Below are positions 10,601 to 22,489 of a DNA stretch of 64,000 nucleotides, piece by piece (position 1 is the first letter of the stretch; every line of letters starts with the position of its first letter). The translations under genes and the position numbers were made by a program. The DNA lies in contig JAAOMT010000694.1 in NCBI GenBank assembly GCA_016748015.1, positions 1 through 64,000 on the forward strand. Direction: 5' to 3'. The notes beneath the pieces are model-generated. The model did not search any database, was not told the origin of the DNA, and saw nothing but the letters and a program-made list of their open reading frames with translations. Source of the DNA: Geosiphon pyriformis. Lineage: Eukaryota; Glomeromycota; Glomeromycetes; Archaeosporales; Geosiphonaceae.

Positions 10601-12000
10601 CTTTAGACTTACCATCCAGTAATAGTATAATCTCTCAAACCAAACCAACTTAATTATTAGTAACTTTTTTACAAACAAACATGACAATGGATTTGGACAA
10701 CTACTCTGCCTTAATGGAATTTTTGGGTAAAGGACAATATCCTCCAGAATACACCTAACAGCAAAGAGAACATTTGCACAAACAATCAAATTTCTATTTA
10801 ATTCATTAGAACCAGCTATATAAAAGAAATAGAAAAGATTTTGACCACCCTCAAAGAGTCATTAGATTTGAAGAAAGAGAAATTGTAATATACAACATAT
10901 ACACTGACCCATTAGTTAAACACTTTGAAAAAACAAAAACAATTCAGAAAACTTTAGCTTACTATTATTGGCCTATCTTGGAAAAGAATATTGCTGAATA
11001 CATCAAAACCTGTGACATCTGCCAAAAAAGAGGCAAACTCAATCACAAAAAAAATATTTATCCAATTCTTGTGGGTCAATTATTTGACAGAATTGGTATA
11101 GATGTTGTTAGATCTTTAACAATAATTCCTAATAGCAACAGATATATTATTACAGCTACTGATTATCTTACAAAATAAGTAGAAGCAAGAGCCATTCCAG
11201 ACCAAACTGCAGTCTTAATAGCCAATTTCATTAATAAAAATATCATTTGCTATTATGGCTGTCCCAAAAAAATTTTATCTGATAGAGAAAGAGCTTTTCT
11301 CAGTATACTGATTAAAGAACTTTGTAAAAAAATGGGAATACATCATAAACTTTCTTTTTTTTATTACTCTTAAACAAATGGCTTAGTAGAATGTTTTAAT
11401 AGAACACTATGTAAAACTCTGGCCAAAACCAGTAAAGAAACAAATTTATAAAACAAAGTACTGCCTTCAACTTTGTTTGCTTATAGAACTGTGAATTATA
11501 ACATAACAAGTTATAAATCTTTTTATCTGCTCTATAGATGCATGGCAACACTACTAATAGAAACTGACATTAAGACAATATTTTTTAAAGAGATTACAAT
11601 AGAAAATTACAAAGACATTTTGCAAAAAAAACTTGGTATTATTTTTAACTCCTTAGTAGAAGCACAAATAATTGTCTTTAAAAAGATAAAACAGTTCCAA
11701 AAAAAGCTTAAGAAAAAGAAAACATATAAAATACTTTTCTTAAGTATTGGTAACTTGGTATTAAAATACTATTCTAATAGAAATAATGTCTATGGTGATA
11801 AATTTTCTAGTCAGTAAAAAAAACTCTTTTTAATTAACAAAGTTTTGAATAATAGTTTTTATATTCTTCAAGATCAATTCAGAACAATCTTCAATAATTG
11901 TTTTATTTATGGTACATGACTCAAGAAATATTATAAATAATCTGATTGGTTGCCTGTTGTGATAATAGTGACTTAAATGATTAGCAAAAATCAAGTATAA
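10601..12000 (+). pseudogene. Gyp-A integrase (A-2)
   Basis: Collinear with A-4 52600-53962. It carries the zinc-binding HHCC end (…CDICQKRGK near 11010-11040), the first catalytic Asp in GIDVVRS (about 11095), the second in LSDRERAFL (about 11275) and the Glu region LVECFNRTL (about 11390). Stops replace Trp in YLTKxVEA and Gln in the TNGL segment. The C-terminal domain ends near DWLPVV at about 11960. It inserts cDNA in intact relatives. Confidence 0.78.
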
Positions 12001-12071
12001 ATAAATGTCTTTTGTTTATTAAATTGAAAATTTTCTGTATCATTTCCAAAACAGAGATATCTTTAATCAAC

Positions 12072-12727
12072 ATGAACAATTATTTTCTAGATCAAAACAT
12101 TCAAAATGCTTTCTATATTCTCTATGAGTATTGGATCAAAAACTATCCAAATACTACTCTGACCATTGGAAAACAAACCACTATAACTGATAACAATAGA
12201 ACACATACTGTTATTAGACCCAAGAAAACCATTACCAAAAGAGAAAAAATTGGTAGAAAAATAGATAAATATCTGTTAGAAAGTATAACAACAATTATAC
12301 TCTTATCTTTTAATACAATTGGAAAAACCATCCAAGAAATCTTGCTCACAAACAAAAATTTGTCATATAAAAGGCAATTAAAACTCTATGGTTACTTTAA
12401 AAAAATCATAAAAGATATAAAACTCATGAAAAAAACCACTTCAAAGATACAGGCAGAAATTTTGGATATTATATAGTTAAATGTTCCAAGAGTTTTAACT
12501 ATTGCTAAAAGAGCCAAAACCTTAATACAAAAATTTGGTTTCTTGAATACAAAACTTATTTTGCCTCAAGTATTATATACCCTATTCACAAAAGACTTCA
12601 ATAAACTAGTTAGTTTTGAGTTAAATAAACTTTTTAAATAGATTATATCATGAATAGCTTGATTTCACCAGAGCTTAATTTCTTTGAAAAGGATAATGTT
12701 ACAATTAAAATCTATATTTCTTATTAA
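12072..12727 (+). pseudogene. Gyp-A ORF3 (A-2)
   Basis: Extra ORF after integrase, beginning MNNYFLDQNIQNAFYIL and open for 135 codons to a TAG at 12474-12476. The homologous remainder is shifted by a one-base deletion near 12630 and ends at TAA 12725-12727, 31 nt inside the 3' LTR. It contains TLTIGKQTTIT, IRPKKT, an amphipathic/hydrophobic stretch (LLESITTIILLSF) and many Lys/Ile. No signal peptide or knuckle is seen. Function unknown; by position it sits where env or accessory genes lie in other LTR elements, but nothing here shows an envelope protein. ORF3 of Gyp-D (40238-40957) looks distantly related. Confidence 0.65.
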
Positions 12728-13413
12728 TTATTACATGTATTAGCCACTAATGTTATATAATTAGCCACTTTATTTTTAGAAAATGATTATTGACCTAATC
12801 AATAATTTAACTGTTAATCTGATCATTGACTTAATTATTGATCTGATTATTGACTTAGTCATTAACTTAATCATTGACCACTTTTGATAGCTATATAAGC
12901 AATAAATTTCTTAGCTGTAGAAAAGCATATAAGAATCAAAAGAAAAAATATAAATAAAATAACAACTTTTATCTTAATTATTCTCTTATTGCTAATTTTT
13001 CTTTTCCTATCTTTAAGTATCTGAACATCTTGGGATAAAAAATTACTTGTTGGTTATTTCTTACCCTTTTCCTAAAATGTGTAATTGCAATATTTGAAAA
13101 TTATTGAATAAAAACATGACTGAAAAGTACATCTTATACCTGATATTAATTTCTAAGAGTGCCAATATAAGACATAAAATTATACTAGTGTATAATTATT
13201 TGTTAACAATATGAACTATCCTTCTATTTTCAGATTTTCTGGTTATCTTTTGAAAAGTATAGTGACTGAAATATTTTATGAAACTAATCTCACACATTGA
13301 ATTCATATTTATTCAATTTGCTCTTTAAAGTTAAATTCTCTTTGATTTCTTTTATTACTCTACAATCCTGTTCTCTCTTGCTATCTGTTAACTTGTTACT
13401 CCAACTCATAACA
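12697..13413 (+). repeat. Gyp-A 3' LTR of A-2
   Basis: 717 bp, TGTTAC...ATAACA, preceded by a purine-rich tract (GAAAAGGATAA). It is 86 bp longer than its 5' partner, mostly through eight 12-bp units at 12786-12881 instead of one. Confidence 0.9.
12786..12881 (+). repeat. 12-bp minisatellite in A-2 3' LTR, 8 units
   Basis: Eight diverged units of the ATTATTGACCTA type directly upstream of the TATA-like box. The 5' LTR of the same element has one unit. Confidence 0.8.
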
Positions 13414-14221
13414 CTACCTTTGTTACCTAATGCATTAAACATATCTAATTCATACATCTTACTCATAATGCTAACAAGGTCATGACTATTCTTAATTATA
13501 CTACTTATCTATTTAGCAGTCTGATCAGAACTGGATTTGATACTAAAAAGCTAATCTTCTCATAAGTGCATCATAACATTAAAGGTGTTATTATAGACTG
13601 AAAATTTTTTATTATTATCATCATTATTATCATTATCATTATCATTATTATTAACCATGTTATTATTATCTGATCCATTTTTTAAACAGATCTGTTCACA
13701 TTTTTTCTCAAGATGCATCATTTTTTTCTGTATTATAATAGCAACAGCAGCCAAGCTTTTATTTTGCTTAGCCAATCCAATCATATTTTATTTAACTAAC
13801 ACATTCATGGCAGATAAAGTAGACAACAATTTGGTAACCAATACAACTAGAACACCAACAGGTTTAACCAAGAATTTTATCAACACAGACAGTTTACTAA
13901 GATGGGATTCCAGAGAAGTCAACCTAGATTCAACAGCAAAATTGGAAACAGAAGAAACAGCAGGCAACATGGGTGTTGTATTTTTGGGGGGACCATCAAG
14001 ATTCAAGTCCATATCAGTAGCAGCAGCAACAAAAGGAACCACAAAGGCAGCAGCTTTGGCATAAAATTTAGATCCAGCAAATGAAGATTTGAAAACTTTG
14101 GGGCCACCAGAAGTATTGGAAAAGAATTTGGGTGGAAGAAGAGGTAATATCTTGCAGTCTACAGCCAAATGATTTAAGTCTTAACACTTGTAGCAGTGGT
14201 AACATTCAGGAGTTTTCTATC
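13414..14221 (-). pseudogene. LINE L-type ORF1, C-terminal third (L-2, inverted)
   Basis: Minus-strand reading starts at the CCHC knuckle (ECYHCYKC...LNHLAVDC at about 14160-14215) and continues with KVFKSSFAGSKFYAKAAA, DLNLDGPPKNTT and KQNKSLAAVAIIIQKKM. The Asp/Asn run is encoded by the ATTATC repeat at 13607-13665. It ends five codons before the ORF1 stop seen in L-1, where it abuts the A-2 LTR. A stop and a frameshift lie between 13784 and 13790. Same subfamily as L-1. Confidence 0.78.
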
Positions 14222-15662
14222 AGATGCTATTGGCATTTGAGTTTATGTGCAATTTTGTTTCTTTGGAGATTGAGACTGCTGCTGTTTTTGGGAAAAATGT
14301 GCTTAATATTTTGGATTCTGATAAGTTCTTTAATGTTTATAATAGTTTACTGGAAGTGTGGTCTGATTACATTAAGGTCTATACAGATAGGTTCTTAAAA
14401 AGTATTGGCTTCAATAAAGTGGCAGGTAAGACAGCTGCTTACTTTTCAGTTGTGGATGCAGGTGTTGGGATTAGAGTAGCTGGACTTATGTTCTCTACTT
14501 TGACTAAATTACAGGCTGTTGCTTTGGCTTTGGAGTGTGTTCTATCTTTGTGTTCTGTGGTCCTGTATTTGAATAGCCAATCTGCAATTAATGTTTGTAT
14601 ATTTGAGACTTCTTCTATTGTGTCTGACTTCTGCAACCAATGTTGAATCAAAAAATTGCAGATAGTCAATCTTCTTAGAGATAAAAACATTTTTATTAAG
14701 TAAGTGAAGATTAAAAGACATTTTAGTGTATCTGGCAATGTTAGAACTAATGCATTGGCTAGTAAAGCCATGTTTTCATCTTTCTCTTTGCTGGCTAGAA
14801 TTCGGAAGAGGTATTTAGTTGCTAAGAAAACTGCTGTATCTGGTAATGTCTATCACTTTGTTTGTAATCTGTACCAATCAATTTGCTGTGCTCATTGGAA
14901 AGCTGGTCCTGGTTTTAATATAATTCTAAGTGTTATGATTAAAAAAATTGAGTGAAAAACTACTACAGAGGTTTGGCACTCTAATTCACACATACTTTTT
15001 GGGTTTACTGATAGAAAGTTGGCCAATTTGCACACATATTTGATAAAAACTGTTTATAAACAACTATTAGTAGCAGTTAAGAAGAGATTGTATATTAAAA
15101 ATTATTCTGGGGTGTTGTGTTTGTTGTGTAGTAAAGTGAAGTTGTTTAATCATGTTTTTACTTGTTTTGGTAACTTTGGTCTTCATAGAGACATTCTGGT
15201 TGAAGCTGTTAGTAAATGGACATCATTGTCTAGTATTTTGTGCTCATCTACTTCTGTCATTTTGTGGTTACTTTCTATGTGTTTTTTAAATATAGGCCTG
15301 TACACAGCTATTTGCAAGAGCTTTGTGTTAAGAGATTGGTATGCTGAGACTGTTTTGGTTTTTAAAAGAAAGAAAAAAGCTGCTCTTGCCCTTGTGAAGT
15401 TCAGTAAATTTGTGGTAAAGTTACACTGTGCCAAGATGTGAGTTGTTAGAGCCAAACATAGAATGGATATGGAAAAGGCTAACTTGATTAGAGATGATGA
15501 TGTGATTTCAGACTTATCTTACTGTTTAGTTTCTATGTTATCAGTCGGAATTGTCTGTATGCTTGAGATTATAAAATCTTTTGCTATTAGATTTGGTAGA
15601 CACAAATTGTGTCTTTTTTTTTTGGTTTAAATAGTAATGTATTTGTTAGTATACACATGTAG
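14222..15662 (+). pseudogene. LINE ORF2, RNase H and C-terminal zinc-finger region (L-2)
   Basis: RNase H starts at VWSDYIKVYTDRFLKS (first catalytic Asp kept, the following Gly is Arg), continues with the helix LQAVALALECVLS and YLNSQSAINV (canonical DSQ is NSQ). After RNase H come HFSVSGNVRTNALAS, the C-terminal domain with VLCLLCSKVKLFNHVF (C-x2-C...H zinc-finger type) and the end near CLFF. Stops and a late frameshift are present. This is the 3' part of a LINE endonuclease/RT protein; the endonuclease and RT domains are absent from this copy. Confidence 0.78.
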
Positions 15663-15810
15663 TATTGTCTTGTCTGGTCTGAGTGGCTGGCTATATGTAA
15701 TAAGTACATAAGCTGCATTTAGTTAGTTTCACTTAGTTTGGTTTTATATACTAGATAGCAGTTGAGCTTTACTCATAAAACTTGTAATAAAAAAATAAAA
15801 AAAAATATTT

Positions 15811-16188
15811 AAGAAAGCTTAATATTAAAATTTTATACAAAAAAACTAAACACAGTTTTAAATAATTAATTTTAAACCAAAAAATTATATAAAAATTAAA
15901 ATATAGTTTTAATATAATTTAATTTAATTTAATTTTATTAATTTTATTAAATATTATAATAAAAATTATTTATTTAAAAATATTTTAATAACTAGTAAAT
16001 ATTTTTTAAATATTATTATTTATATAAAAAATAGAAAAAATTATTATTATTATTATTATATAATAAATTGGCCAATTAAAAATTAAAATTAAAATTTTTT
16101 AAATATACTTAAAAAAATATCAGAAATTTCAAAAATATTTAATAAACCAATATATAAAATACTAAAAAATATTATATTATTAAAATAA

Positions 16189-16224
<36 letters not shown>

Positions 16225-16260
16225 CTTCTTTCTCTCTTATCTCCAAAAATTCTCAAAAAG
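15811..16260. other. Very AT-rich spacer with (TAA)n tract
   Basis: About 450 bp of almost pure A/T between the L-2 tail and the R-1 5' UTR, including an AAT/TAA microsatellite at about 16193-16222 and TTATTATTATTA near 16040. No coding signal. A similar AT-rich block precedes R-2 (22204-22440), so it may be part of the R-type 5' region. Confidence 0.6.
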
Positions 16261-16344
16261 TGCATTTTCTATGAAAAGAAGTTTTTTTGTTTTTTAGTTT
16301 ATATCAACATTTCTTTACTTAATAATAATTCATTTTTTGTAAAT

Positions 16345-18215
16345 ATGGAAACTACTGCAAGTAGCTCCACATCTAAAAAAAAGGCACCTAAGGGTGCTTT
16401 TTATGGTCCTGCTAGTGGTTCATTTTCTCAGAAAAAGAAAGTTGTCATTGGTAATGTCAAATACTCTGGTAATAAAAGAGATATATCTCTAAGTAAATCT
16501 GGGTCTGGTGACAGTATATATTCTGATGTGAATAGTCTATCTGGTGATGATGAGGACATTGGCATGTCTGATGTAAATAATGGGTCTTTTTTGGGCTCAG
16601 CTGCTACTACATTCAAGGTGAAGTAAATTAACACTGGTGCTGGTTTTGGTTTTCTGCTCAGTTTTCTCAATTTTTATATAAATAATAATGAAGTTGTACT
16701 TCTTCCTTGCTTGTCTATCTCTCTTAAAAAGAAGTGGATTGACTCAAAGGTCATCAAAACTTCTGTGGAAATGTCTGTTAAAAAGTCATTTGCTTTGGAT
16801 ATTAATCTCTTAGCTGTAAAAAGGAAATCAGCTATGGCAAAAATTCAGTTAATCAGAAAAATTTTTTCTTCAATCAATGGTTTTGGGGAGACCACTACCC
16901 CCTCAAAATTTGAAGAGATCATCTGATCAACGTTTACTTTAGAAAAAAGCATGGAAATGGCCACATCATTGGCCAGAGAAAAAGAGATTGACATAAACAG
17001 TGATCTTAAGAGACAAGGAATGAAGTCAGATCAGGCTGTGGTGATTAAGAAAATTCTCATAGACACACTTAAAGATATGATTGTTGCCATAGTATCTAAA
17101 TTTGGGGAAATTAAGTCAATCAAAATTTAACTAATTGGAATGTGGCAAAAAGCTGTGGTAAAATTTGCTGAATTAGACCAGGCTAATTTGTTAGCCTCTA
17201 AGTAATCATTCTTGATTGGTAAGGATTCTGTGCACATAGCCAAAGCAGTAAGAGATCATGAAACTTGAGTGTTAAGAGATCAGTTCAGAGTGCTTTTGTT
17301 TACTTTGCTGATGGAAATGATAACATATGATCTTGGAACTCTTTTAGAAAGGACTGGTGGGAAAACTTGCATCATAAACAGATCTATGGAAACTGGTAAT
17401 AAGATTCACTGTGCTGTAGTTGGTTTTGAATTTGATAATGATCTGGAATTTGCTTTTTACACAGAGCTAATTCTTGGTGGTATTAAACTTTCTTGAACAA
17501 GGATGGATTTGGTTCGGTGTAAGAAATGTGAGAAGTTTGGTTATTCTGTTCTGGAATGTGATACATCTGTTGCATTCTCCTCTAAACCTTCAAGAACATT
17601 TAAAAGGGTTGCATTTGATGAATGTTGTCTTTAATTGGCTAAGTTGTATGAGAAAAAAAGTGTTCCAATATCCCACCCTGCTGCCTTTGGTGGTAAATCT
17701 TGGGCCCAGGTGGTCTCACTTACTGGTTCTTCTGATGGATTTCACTTTGTCTCTGGTTCTGGTTCCCCTTTTTCTGGCACCTCAGGTTTAAATAATGGTC
17801 TCCCTCCTGTCTTGGTTGACAATTCATTTTTGGATGCTCATTTGGTCTCTTTGGAGCAATCCTTAGAGCTGCTAACTAACCAAGTTTCTGGCATTGTGTG
17901 CAAACTCAGCAACATGAAATTGGTGCCGCAAGCTTCAGCTCCTCCTCTAAAGTCTCAGCTACTTTGATTGCCACCAAGAAGGATTTGGTTTTGGATGTGG
18001 TCATAGATAATTCTGAGTTGGTACTTTCACCCCCCTTTTTCACTTTTCCTAGTGTTTTAACATTGGGTCTGAATAGTTCAAAAGTTTTGACAACCAAGAT
18101 TGGCAGTTTGGAATTTAAGTTGATGGCTCTTAAGGCTTCTGTTAGTTCAGTTTTGGCAAAGTTAGATCATTTGGGTGCTGGTTTGGGTTCCTTGTTATTC
18201 TCTTCATCTCAATGA
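16345..18215 (+). pseudogene. LINE R-type ORF1 (R-1)
   Basis: Begins METTASSSTSKKKAPKGAF, then a Ser/Asp-rich acidic region (DSIYSDVNSLSGDDEDIGM), KKWIDSKVIKT, SFALDINLLAVKRKS and PSKFEEII. An RRM-like module follows (VVIKKILIDTLKDMIVAIV, IGMWQKAVVKFAE), then a second (LRDQFRVLLFTLL, RTGGKTCIINRS). The CCHC knuckle has His changed to Tyr (CKKCEKFGYSVLEC, about 17519-17560). Next are LAKLYEKK, GGKSWAQVVS and a coiled-coil-like C-terminus. Six or more stops at former Trp, Arg and Gln codons, plus a frameshift near 17900-17960. It binds element RNA in intact relatives. Confidence 0.8.
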
Positions 18216-21200
18216 GTGGTTTGATCTAGAAGATAACTACATGTAATGTTCAGGGCATCAATGTTCCTGCCAAGATGTTATTTGTTGGCATAAGAATATG
18301 AACAACTTGATTTTGATCTTTACTGAAACTAAATTGAAGGATAAAGTTTATTTGTAGATTGTTGGCAAATTTGAAGATGTCCATGTGTTCACTTTTGGTT
18401 TGAATTTTGGGTATTTAGGTGCTGGTATTGTGGTCGTTATAGACTTTTTCTTAGCAAAACATGTGTGTAAGATTTCTGAAATGCCCAGTTGGCTTCTATC
18501 TATTAGATTGCTTTTCAAAAATAAACTTTCTGTGTCTGTCTTGGGGCTGTATACTGGTGTTTTATCTGCAGCTCAGTTTTTACAGACTGGAGAAATCAAC
18601 TCTCTCATTGCAAAAGCTGCTAATGAATCTTTTTTTGTTGTTCTTGATGGTGACTTCAATGAAGACAGTTTGAAAAAAAGTGCTAGTTTTAAGAAGTGTG
18701 TTAGTTTGGGGCTGGTCAATTCTTTGGTGAGTAGTTTGGTCATGAAGAGTCTCACATAGAGGAATTCAAGGGGTATGGAAAAAACAATTGATTTTGTATT
18801 GGTTTTGTTAAATTTGGTTAGTGTGATAGTTGATCATGATGTTATGGACATTAGTGATTACTTTAACACTGATCATCGAACTGTTTTTGTATCTGTAGAT
18901 CTGGGTGGTTTGCTAGACACTCAGTTGAACTTTCTTTGCAGGCAAGCAAACAAGAATCACTGGAAGTTTGATTTTAAAGGTGCTAACAATGCAAAGTGAG
19001 ATGAGTTTAAAGAAGCTACAGCAGCCAATACTGTCATGTTTTCTGATAGTTTTATTATTTCCACACAATTCTTGAACTTAGATGTGATGTGGAACATGAT
19101 TCACGAAATTATGATACTGTTAACTAATGAAATATTCAGGAAGAAATGGTCTAAGAGTTATGATGATGTTTTTATCAAAGAATTTTTTAAGTTTCATAAG
19201 CTGGAGCTTTTAGTCTTAAAGATTGCTAAGACCTCTCATAAAAAAGATGTTGATAGATTTGCTCTTCTTATGAAATGCTGGAATTCTTTAGACAATGTTA
19301 AGGCTTCAATTGTGCAGAAAATTGTGAATTCTGATGCAGGTTTTGATTATGTGTGCTCAGCTCTTTTCAGTGTGTGAAAGACATATTGTGTCTTCAAGCT
19401 TGCTAAGTCTTTGTGAGCTGAAGAGTCAAAAATAAGATTAGCTGTTGATAGTCAAATAAAAAATTTTGCAATCAACAAAAGTAGCACAATCAGGAGCATG
19501 CTGGAACGCCCTTTTCAGAAGGTGGTTTTGGATCATCTGGTGATTGAGAATAAACTGATTCTGGAACCAAACTTAGTTAAGGCCAAGATTGACATGATTA
19601 TAAAAGGCTGGACCAGAAAGCATAATGTGGTGAGGGATTTTTCCAATGATTGGTCACATCAATATCAGCCTTTAGAGTATATTTTTGATGATGCTTTTTC
19701 AAATGTAATATGTTTGGTTGATTTTGATGAACTACTTGGAGTGGTTTTTAATCTGTCTGATAGCAAAGCTGCTGGTCTTTCTGAAGTGTCAAACAAGCTT
19801 TGGAAGCATTGTGACAAATTGGTCTTGGATATGCTTTTGGTGCTTTTAAACTCCTGTTTGTCTTATGAGTCAATGTTCGGTGCTTGGAAAGAAGCTTGGG
19901 TCTCGATAATTCCTAAGCCATATGAGTGGGAGAGAGTTTTTATGAACACCCAACTTATTGCTTTGATTGAGACTGTTCACAAAATTCTTTCCAAGATTCT
20001 CTTGAACAGTATTTTTTTAGCATGCAGTTCTTTTGATGTTTTACGTGGTGACAATTTCTCAGTTTTTAAGAGTATGACAATACAATCTCTCATTTTTGCC
20101 ATTGGTTCTATTATTGAGAATGCTTTGGAAAAGAACCGTGAACTCTGATTGGTCTTGCAAGACATGCAAAAAGCCTATAACTCTCTTAGATGAAAGCATT
20201 TTAGGAACAGTTTGGTCAGAATAAAGATGTGCGACAAGTTCATTAGATTTTTTGGTGGTATTCACAATGGTTGTGTTAATAAAGTGATGACAGATTTTGG
20301 TTTAATAAATGGATATCAAGTACACAATAGTTTGGATCAAGAGGAAGTGTTCTTACTGCTTCTTTGGCATATATTTTATGATTCTCTTTTGTGTGAAGTC
20401 AAAAAACAGGAAAGCATATATGGATATAGAATGAACTCTTATTTTGTTACCAGGACTGGTTGTTTGGAATCTCAGGCTGGATTGATGTTTTTTCTTGTTG
20501 TTGGTGCTTTTGTTAATGACACAATCTGAATTGGTAATAACCAAACTGTGACCCAACACATTTTCAATGTAGCTAGTAAATTTTTTTGAATCAATAACAT
20601 TTCTATTAACAATGACAAGACAGTAACAATTTCTATTAATTGCAAAATAGCATGTTCTAATTTGTCTATTAGTGGTTTATCTATTTCCATTGCCAAAAAA
20701 GGAAAGCCTCATCACTACCTGGGAATTTTTTTATCGACTAAGAGTTTGTCGAGGCCTAGTTTGGCTAAGACAGATGCTGATGTCAGATTTTTTGCCAATC
20801 TGGTTCTAAAGAAGGCCATTTCTGATAAGCAGTTTTCATATCTTGTGTCAGCAGTTCTCCACCCTATTGTTAACTACAGGACACAATTCAGTTTTGTTCT
20901 CTTTAGTATATGTAATAAGTAAGATTCTTTAATTTGTAGAAGCTTAAAGCTGAAGTCTGGTCTACCTTTCAATTTTCCTAATAATGTACTTTGTCATTCC
21001 TTATTGTATGATTTAAAAACTTTTGAGCAAGTCCAAGCTAAAAGCAAAGTTGCTTTTATTGTGTGTTTTGCAAACTTTGTTGGGATTTTGGGTCGTTTGT
21101 TTTTACACAGATCTCATAACTTACAGGTTCTGTCTTGGAGTCCACTTCACTCTTTGATATCTCCAGTTCATATTAAAATCAGTGCTTCTAATAATTTTTT

Positions 21201-22203
21201 GGCAGGTGTGGTTTGTATTTTTCTTGGGTGTGGTCTGTTTCTGGGTGGTCAAGTAAACAATTTTTTCTGTTTTCATGGTAATACTCCCATATCATCTGTT
21301 CTTGGCAGGTCTAATTACTTTGGATTTCTTTCATCTCTTTGGAGATATGGTATTGCTTTTGTTGAACAGCTTCACTATAAAAATAGAGCTGTTTTTAATT
21401 GGAGAATATTCAAGCATTGGAAAAAACTGGATCCACATGGCCCTGTTTCTGAATGGTTTAAGCTTTTTATTGATTTTCTTGATAGTGTAGCTTCTTCTCC
21501 TGCCCATTTTTTGCCTGTAGTTGGTACTGAGCATTTTGATATTTTGGAATCTAGTAAGTTTGAACTGATTTATAATCAGTTGCTAGAACTTGAGACTAAC
21601 AGCCTTTCTATTTATATGAATGGATCTCTGAAGAGATTGGGAAGTGTTGACATGAGAGCTGGTGCTGTGGATTTTTTTGAAGATATAAGCTTGGATTTGG
21701 GAGTCAGAGTTTCTGGTTTGATGTTTTCTACTTTGGCTGAATTACAGACCATTACGTTGGCTTTTGAGTGTGTCCTTCTTAATAGCTTGGTTGGTATCTA
21801 TTCGGACAGTCAGACTGTCTTGGATGCTTGCAAATCAGAATTAGGTATAGTTTATTCAGATTTTAGGAATTGCTGTTGGATTGAGCATTAGCACATTGAG
21901 AATATTATTAGAAAAAAGGATTTGAGTATTAGCTGGCACAAGATGTAGGGCCATTTGGGTGTCATGAGCAACAAACATGCTGATGCGCTTGCTGATGCAG
22001 TGTCTTTTTTTCTTTGGTGTTTTGTTCCACATGTGAAAAAATGTTATATTTTAGCTGATGGGAATGTTGTTTCTGGTAATTCTAGACATTTTGTTCATGG
22101 AATTTTTCAGTCTATTTATCGTGCACACTAGAAGGTCAGTTTGGGTTCTAGAATTTTGGATAGCAGTCTGCATTCAGACATTAATTGGTTTAGCTTGTCA
22201 TTA
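18212..22203 (+). pseudogene. LINE R-type ORF2: endonuclease, reverse transcriptase, RNase H (R-1)
   Basis: ATG 18212-18214 overlaps the ORF1 TGA (ATGA). The apurinic-like endonuclease runs from TCNVQGIN to GDFNED (about 18645) and the FNTDH box (about 18867). RT blocks: LERPFQKVVLDHLV (19500), SKAAGLSEVSNKLWK (about 19765), WVSIIPKPY, LVLQDMQKAYNS, and the catalytic box reads FVND (20509-20520) instead of FVDD. RNase H starts at SIYMNGSLKRLGS (21607; TDGS became MNGS), with SDSQTVLDAC kept. The C-terminal domain breaks off at 22203. About ten stops. Function in relatives: target-primed reverse transcription. Confidence 0.82.
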
Positions 22204-22440
22204 GTAATTAAATTGAAAAATAAAGTATTAAAATTACAAGATTAAAATAATTTAATAAAAAATATAAAATTAAAATATAAAATTAACTTATTAAAAAGAT
22301 AAAAAATCTTTAAATAAATAAGTTATTATATCAAAAAAAAGTAAAATATTAAGTATTAAAGTTATTAAAATATTAATTTTTGTTTTTATATAAAAAATTA
22401 TCAATATTAATTAAAAAACTTTTTTCTTTCCTTTATTTTA
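22204..22440. other. AT-rich junction between R-1 and R-2
   Basis: Almost pure A/T. No coding signal; it probably belongs to the 5' region of R-2, since R-1 is preceded by similar sequence. Confidence 0.5.
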
Positions 22441-22489
22441 AATTCTCAAAAAAAGAGTTAAAAAGTTTTTAAAAAAAGTTTTTACCATT

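Larger units (their letters stand above)
3335..13413 (+). mobile_element. Gyp-A copy A-2, full length with both LTRs, carrying LINE L-1
   Basis: Complete Ty3/Gypsy-like element: LTR (3335-3965), primer-binding site, gag, protease, reverse transcriptase, RNase H, integrase, ORF3, LTR (12697-13413). The net length without the LINE insertion is about 7.67 kb, close to A-4 without its insertion (7.59 kb). Heavily decayed, with many stops in gag and pol. Possible target duplication: TTAC at 3331-3334 against CTAC at 13414-13417, one transition apart. The left flank is Gyp-B LTR-like and the right flank is LINE L-2. Confidence 0.92.
13414..15810. mobile_element. L-2: LINE with inverted 5' segment (twin-priming structure)
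   Basis: Left part (13414-14221) is the 3' end of an L-type ORF1 on the minus strand; right part (14222 onwards) is the 3' end of a LINE ORF2 on the plus strand, followed by a 3' UTR and an A-rich tail (about 15784-15810). The head-to-head junction inside one copy, with the middle missing, is the known footprint of twin priming. Its ORF1 is closest to L-1. Confidence 0.7.
16261..22203 (+). mobile_element. R-1: LINE with ORF1 and ORF2
   Basis: Non-LTR retrotransposon with a complete gene order: ORF1 (RRM-like plus CCHC) and ORF2 (endonuclease, RT, RNase H). The 5' UTR (CTTTCTCTCTTATCTCC...) resembles that of R-2 at about 22420. The 3' end stops at about 22203 inside the ORF2 C-terminal region, followed by AT-rich sequence; no poly(A) is seen, so the end is cut, possibly by the insertion of R-2. 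Confidence 0.85.

Noticed and set aside
16345-18215. Possible alternative genetic code, because many TGA codons fall at Trp or Arg positions.
   Set aside because: TAA and TAG are equally common at former Gln and Trp codons, and frameshifts accompany them. Transition decay of dead elements explains all three.
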